The notes beneath the pieces were generated by a model. It did not search any database and was not told the origin of the DNA. It saw only the letters and a program-made list of their open reading frames with translations. This document shows positions 60,062 through 64,000 of a DNA stretch of 64,000 nucleotides, one piece after another. The stretch lies in assembly GCA_963693365.1 (NCBI GenBank), contig CAVNZM010000007.1, forward strand, positions 1,426,001 through 1,490,000, in the 5' to 3' direction. The translations under genes and the position numbers were made by a program. The stretch comes from Amoebidium appalachense (Eukaryota; Ichthyosporea). Numbering within the stretch: the first letter of the stretch is position 1; each line of letters begins with the position of its first letter.

Positions 60062-60970
60062 GGGGGGGGGGGGGGGGGGGGGGGTATATTGAAATGCCTG
60101 CTATAGGCAGATATCGTAATGGTTTATGGCACTGATATATATGCTTCTGCAGGCACATGTGTGTGCGCACGTAAATCTTTTTCTTCTTTTCCTTTCTGTT
60201 CCCGTTGTTCCCTGCCCTTCATTATTTTCTTCATTTTTTTTTAGCTCTCAAATTCTCCTCGCTCCTCCTTTCCGTTCCTTACGAACTTTCTCTTTTTCCT
60301 CCTTTCTCTCCCCCTTTAATCCATTAGGGCCCTCAAATAGAGCAGAGAGGAGAGGAACAAAGTGGAGGCATAGAAGGAAAGAGGCAAAGCAGCATTAACA
60401 TCATAGAACGGACATAACACCATCAGAGAAACCAAAAGACAGGGCCGGGCGGGGGGAGGGGGGAGGGGTGGGGGGGGGGGGGGGGGGGGAAGCGGAGGAA
60501 AGGAGGGGAAGGGGGGTGGGGGAGATAGAGAGGGGAAAGGTGGGGGGTGATGCATGCATTAGAGGAATGGAAATATGATGGGGAGGGGGTGGGTGGGGGG
60601 AAGGAGGGAGGGGGGGGGGGGGGGGGGGGGGTGTATGGGATGGCCCACCCATAAAGTTCATCAACTGAGCAAAACACCAAAAGGCCTCAGATTCACTGCC
60701 GTTTTGAACATATAGCAGCATGCTGGCAAACTCGTTCTGTGAAGAAGTGGTGTAAGGAAACGAACTAAAACGATGGAATGGAAGATAACAAGACGTTTTG
60801 AGACTGTTGGCGTGCGTGCGTGTGAATGTGTTTGTGCGCGAATGTGTGTGCGCCGTGGTGGAGGGTGAGAGAGAGGGGGATGGGGGGGGGGGGGGGGGGG
60901 GAGAGAGGGAGAGAGAGAGAGAGAGAGAAAGGGGGGGACAGAGAGAGAGAAGAGTATGTGTGTGTGTGTG

Positions 60971-61027
<57 letters not shown>

Positions 61028-61809
61028 TGTGTGTGTGTGTGTGCACGCACTTGCACGACCATGGATTGTGTGTGAGGATGTACGTGTGGGTGTAGTGCAA
61101 AGGATATATCACAAACACTAGCCCATAACAGGACATGTGATCAGTTAGCGTAGATCACAGCTTCATTGTGAATGCGCTTCTTGCACATTAGAACATTTAT
61201 GGTATTCATGATATTCCGGGGGTCTGTGTATGTGTGGTTGGGGGGCGGGAGGGGGGAGGAGGGAGGAGGGGGTATTCAATGTGCGTGTGCGGTGTTGGTG
61301 GCGGTGGTGGTTCACGGTTGAGGGGTGGGGGGGAGGGGGGGGGGGGGCGGGGGGGGGCTGAATCCAGATAAACAAATTCACAGTGTAATGCATACACAAG
61401 ACGAATGCAACACAAGTAACACCAGTGCGAAAATTTGGGGTTGGGGGGGGGGGGTTGGGGAACGTATGCGTTAGAGGGTTTGAAATATGGAGGTGACCTT
61501 AAAGGACAAACTACAAAATGTTACAAAAATGATATACCCAAAATCAAATAATGTGAGCGTGAAGGCAGAAAACACTTGAACAGCGCCCATCATCAGGGGG
61601 GTTCCTATGCATCCACAAAAGAATCGGCTTGCGGGGGTGGTGTGGTGGTGGTGGTGGTGGTGGTGGTGGTGGTGGTGGGGGAGGGGGGGGGGGTAGAATT
61701 TCCAACCTGGCCCTGAATGTAAGGCAGCTCCGGGCGGTAGACGATGGAATGCACGGCTAGAATGTTCTCGAGCTTGGTCAGGTTGGGGTTGCCATCCCCT
61801 GCAAGGGTG

Positions 61810-61850
<41 letters not shown>

Positions 61851-61984
61851 GGGGGGGGGGGGGAGAAGGGGTTTAGCTCATGGGTGGGGACAGTAGAGGG
61901 GTTGGTGCGTGAGTGAGGATCAGTTGGATCAGTGTAGGTTTGTGGGATTGTGAAGAGTGTGGAAGTCGGTGTGCATGTACGTGT

Positions 61985-62017
<33 letters not shown>

Positions 62018-62267
62018 ATGGGAGAAAGAGGAGGAGAGGAGGGGGTTGGGGGAGGAGGGGGAATTAGGAATGAGAGGGAGGGAGGAGGAGAAAGGGGACA
62101 GGAGAAGCAAGAGCGGAAGAAAGAGAGGGAGTGAGGGAAGAGATGAAGGGGCAGGAAGGGGAAAGGGGGAGGTAGGCAGCGAGCGAGAGGGAGGGAGGGG
62201 GAGGGAGAGTTTGAGGGGGGCGTGGGGAGAGAGACAGAGAGACAGAGAGAGACAGAGAGAAGGTGTG

Positions 62268-62311
<44 letters not shown>

Positions 62312-62378
62312 GTGTGTGTGTTGGTTTATGTGTGAATGCATATACCAAAGGGCACTGGCACCTTTTTATGCCCCTCCC

Positions 62379-62414
<36 letters not shown>

Positions 62415-62618
62415 CAATGTCCCTCCAATCCCTCCTGCAATGCCCCTCCCTCCCCTCCCTCACCCACTCCCCATCCCTTGTCCTTTCATTCTTTGGGTTG
62501 CCTCTTGGTCGCCTTGGCCTCGATCTAACCATCATGCACAGTTTGCATTTCCATATTCAGAAAACACACACACACACCCCAACGCACTGTGAGGAAGATG
62601 GGCATACCTCCTTCTAAG

Positions 62619-62656
<38 letters not shown>

Positions 62657-62808
62657 ACACACACACACCCACACCTGCGCGTGCAAAAAAAAAAAAAAGA
62701 AAAAAAAACCATCATGTCCTTCCATGCATGGTATTTGGTGAGACGACTCTTGACCCGGTCCCAACCAATCATCGCGTCCTCATGTGAACACTGATAACAA
62801 ACAGCTCC

Positions 62809-62866
<58 letters not shown>

Positions 62867-63108
62867 ACACACAAAAAAAAAAAAAAAAGAAGAAGAAGAA
62901 AAGAAGAAGAAGAAGGAAAAAAAAGAAAAAAGAAAAGTAAGAAAGAAAGGAGGGAAAGGAGAAATATAGGAGAAAAGGAGAGGAAAAAAATCAGGTTGCA
63001 CAAGCCCCATGTACCTGCATAGAAAGGCACCTCCCTATCTGTCCGCCTGACGTCTTTATCGATCGTATTTATCGATTCCTTGCCTGTGTCTGTAAACGTA
63101 TCCAGCAA
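57052..63108 (-). CDS. TBC-domain Rab GTPase-activating protein, partial (TBC1D25/GYP7-like)
   Basis: Seven consecutive minus-strand exons with matching phases encode most of a TBC domain: 63015-63108, 61707-61798, 60649-60736, 59727-59865, 58612-58673, 57754-57840, 57052-57158 (669 nt, 223 codons). TBC proteins speed GTP hydrolysis by Rab GTPases in membrane traffic through a dual finger, and both are present: IDKDVRRTD gives the arginine finger (IxxDxxR) and YIQGQ the glutamine finger. Further family blocks are AFWCFAQLMNFMG, AYRWMLLNMKREFNFEDALR, EVIWSMPS and GRNPYILFICLA, the last like TBC1D25. TBC1D15/GYP7 is the next best fit. The N-terminal part is missing: the first visible exon begins in phase 0 at 63108 and needs upstream exons at 63109-64000 or beyond. 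It is presumably cytosolic. The target Rab cannot be told. Confidence 0.88.
57168..57250. repeat. Four degenerate 19-21 bp tandem units
   Basis: The unit ACTCGGTCATAACACAACAC occurs about four times with substitutions, just upstream (gene sense) of TBC exon 57052-57158. Confidence 0.7.
58265..58475. repeat. Diverged tandem units, about 80 bp
   Basis: About three loosely related units share a block like TTACAG, then ATGCATG, then AAACAATAACAATAA. They lie in the TBC gene intron between exons 57754-57840 and 58612-58673. The copies are old and boundaries are unclear. Confidence 0.45.
59120..59225. repeat. (TG)n followed by a long G block
   Basis: About 20 bp of TG then more than 80 bp of G with rare A. 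It lies in the TBC gene intron between the exons at 58612-58673 and 59727-59865, between dispersed-repeat copies. Confidence 0.92.
59362..59560 (+). repeat. Dispersed repeat family B copy, near full length
   Basis: It follows a G tract and runs from GGTGATGTAAGCGTGAAAAG through GGAACTATGGAAGAAAC, AAATCAAACAATTTAACCGT, GCAGAAAACACTTGAACAGA and GCCCATCATCAGGGGG to CGAGTTTCGACTCTTCAACC. It is clearly homologous to 27089-27275 over about 190 bp. Confidence 0.75.
60010..60085. repeat. (GA)n flanked by G blocks
   Basis: About 48 bp of GA sits between two G runs (59988-60010 and 60061-60084) in the TBC gene intron upstream (gene sense) of exon 59727-59865. Confidence 0.92.
61453..61625 (+). repeat. 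Dispersed repeat family B copy
   Basis: It follows a G tract. Blocks GTATGCGTTAGAGGGTTTGA, AATATGGAGGTGACC, ACAAACTACAAAATGTTACA, AGGCAGAAAACACTTGAACA and GCCCATCATCAGGGGGGTTC are in the same order as the other copies. It lies in a TBC gene intron. Confidence 0.75.
61635..61694. repeat. (GGT)n then G
   Basis: About 14 GGT units followed by G, ending 13 bp from the donor of TBC exon 61707-61798. The other side of the same exon has a T(n)G(n) junction (61812-61862) with about 38 T. Confidence 0.92.
62809..62890. repeat. C(n)(CA)n A(n) tract
   Basis: About 44 C, then CA, then an A/G-rich run (to about 62960). It lies in the TBC intron downstream (gene sense) of exon 63015-63108. Confidence 0.93.
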
Positions 63109-63765
63109 CTGCAAATCCAAAAATACGGTTTAGAAATACGGGAAAACGAACAATCGTGTGTGTATCCAGTAAATGTACCATACAAAAATACGTGTCAGAA
63201 ACACCAGGGCACTCGTGTGTAATTATAGTCAAAAATTGAAAAGAAAGGGCAATACCAAACACCAGTAGTAGTGGTGTGTAAAGGGATTCATAAATTCACG
63301 TCAACACGAAAATTCATAAATTCACATGAACACGAGCCCCTCCCCTCCCCTCCCTCCTCATAAATTCACATGAACACGAGCTCCTCTCCCTCCCCTCCCT
63401 CCCTCCCTCCCCCCCTCCCCCACACATACACAAACCACCATCAAGCACACACCTACACCCACACGCACTCACCACCTCCCCCCAGTCCCAATCTCCCGTC
63501 CGTCCCCCCACACGTCATCCCGACCCCTACCCCACCCCCAATACACATACACATCGTCCCCCCTCTCCCCCCCCCCCCCCCCTCCCCCCCTAGCCCACCA
63601 CCACCACACACACACACACAGAGACACTCACACACTCTCCTGCAACACTACTTTGAGCTCCATAACGCCCTCTTATCCACTCATCCGTTGCAAAACGTGT
63701 CCATGCATGTGCACGTACGTGTGCAAAAAGACATGCGGGTGCAAAACAAAAAAGGGGGGGCGGAA

Positions 63766-63798
<33 letters not shown>

Positions 63799-64000
63799 CA
63801 GGAGATTGTGTTGGTTCTTGCTTCGGGTGAGAGGAAGGAGAGAAGAGGTTTATGCAAACAGTTAGCACCTGCAAACGGCTTGCCGAAGGGGGGGGAAGAG
63901 GGGGGGGGGGGGGGGGGGGGAGGGGGGGGGGGGGGGGGGGGGGGATGGTGGGGCACACGTGTAGGGGAAAGTAGGGGAGGAGGAAGGATATGCTAATACT
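63109..64000. other. Unresolved 5' part of the TBC gene
   Basis: Upstream TBC exons must lie here or beyond the window. A short minus-strand stretch near 63640-63690 (reading VMELKVVLQES in one frame) could be the preceding exon, but the frame and splice sites are ambiguous, so I do not call it. The rest is CA, C and G tracts and a short tandem repeat (63287-63385: three copies of a unit containing TAAATTCACATGAACACGAG). Confidence 0.5.

Noticed and set aside
63640-63690. Upstream TBC exon reading VMELKVVLQES or EWIRGRYGAQ
   Set aside because: Two frames are open, the borders are ambiguous, and neither matches the family well enough to choose.

Overview
This is a 64 kb piece of nuclear DNA from an intron-rich eukaryote. 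Three protein genes can be read, all on the minus strand. From right to left (their 5' to 3' order) they are: (i) the 3' two thirds of a TBC-domain Rab GTPase-activating protein gene (exons between 63108 and 57052, probable tail exons down to about 56078, 5' end unresolved or beyond the window); (ii) a complete 12-exon gene (50930 to 39856, 1404 codons) for a secreted GH31 glycosidase that carries discoidin, NPCBM, hyalin-repeat (HYR) and C-type-lectin-like modules behind the enzyme; (iii) a complete 43-exon gene (38507 to 2238, 1919 codons) for the giant HEAT-repeat trafficking protein HEATR5 (yeast Laa1). I derived the exon models by translating the minus strand, matching remembered family conservation and requiring splice phase to close. 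Genes (ii) and (iii) both close exactly in frame from ATG to stop.

HYR and C-type-lectin-like modules joined to an enzyme point to an animal or a unicellular relative of animals (Holozoa). That is an inference, and the species is not identified. The bacterial-looking GH31/CBM part could reflect old transfer, but the gene is now cut by spliceosomal introns.

Non-coding DNA makes up most of the window and is extraordinary. Nearly every intron holds long G or C homopolymers, (CA/TG)n, (GGT)n or (GGCA)n tracts, and T(n)G(n) or C(n)A(n) junctions. Microsatellites often run into the splice sites, so that (GT)n supplies donors and (CA)nCAG supplies acceptors. Between and after the tracts lie many diverged copies of at least two short dispersed repeat families, all seen in one orientation. 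There are also MITE-like inverted repeats, several minisatellites, and a 5'-truncated non-LTR retrotransposon copy on the plus strand (51973-53157, A-tail to 53310).

Layout: 1-2237 intergenic, repeats and a MITE-like hairpin; 2238-38507 HEATR5; 38508-39855 short intergenic with a possible small plus-strand gene and (TA)n; 39856-50930 GH31 multidomain gene; 50931-56077 intergenic with the retrotransposon remnant; 56078-63108 TBC gene; 63109-64000 unresolved 5' part of the TBC gene. I see no rRNA, tRNA, CRISPR or prokaryotic features.
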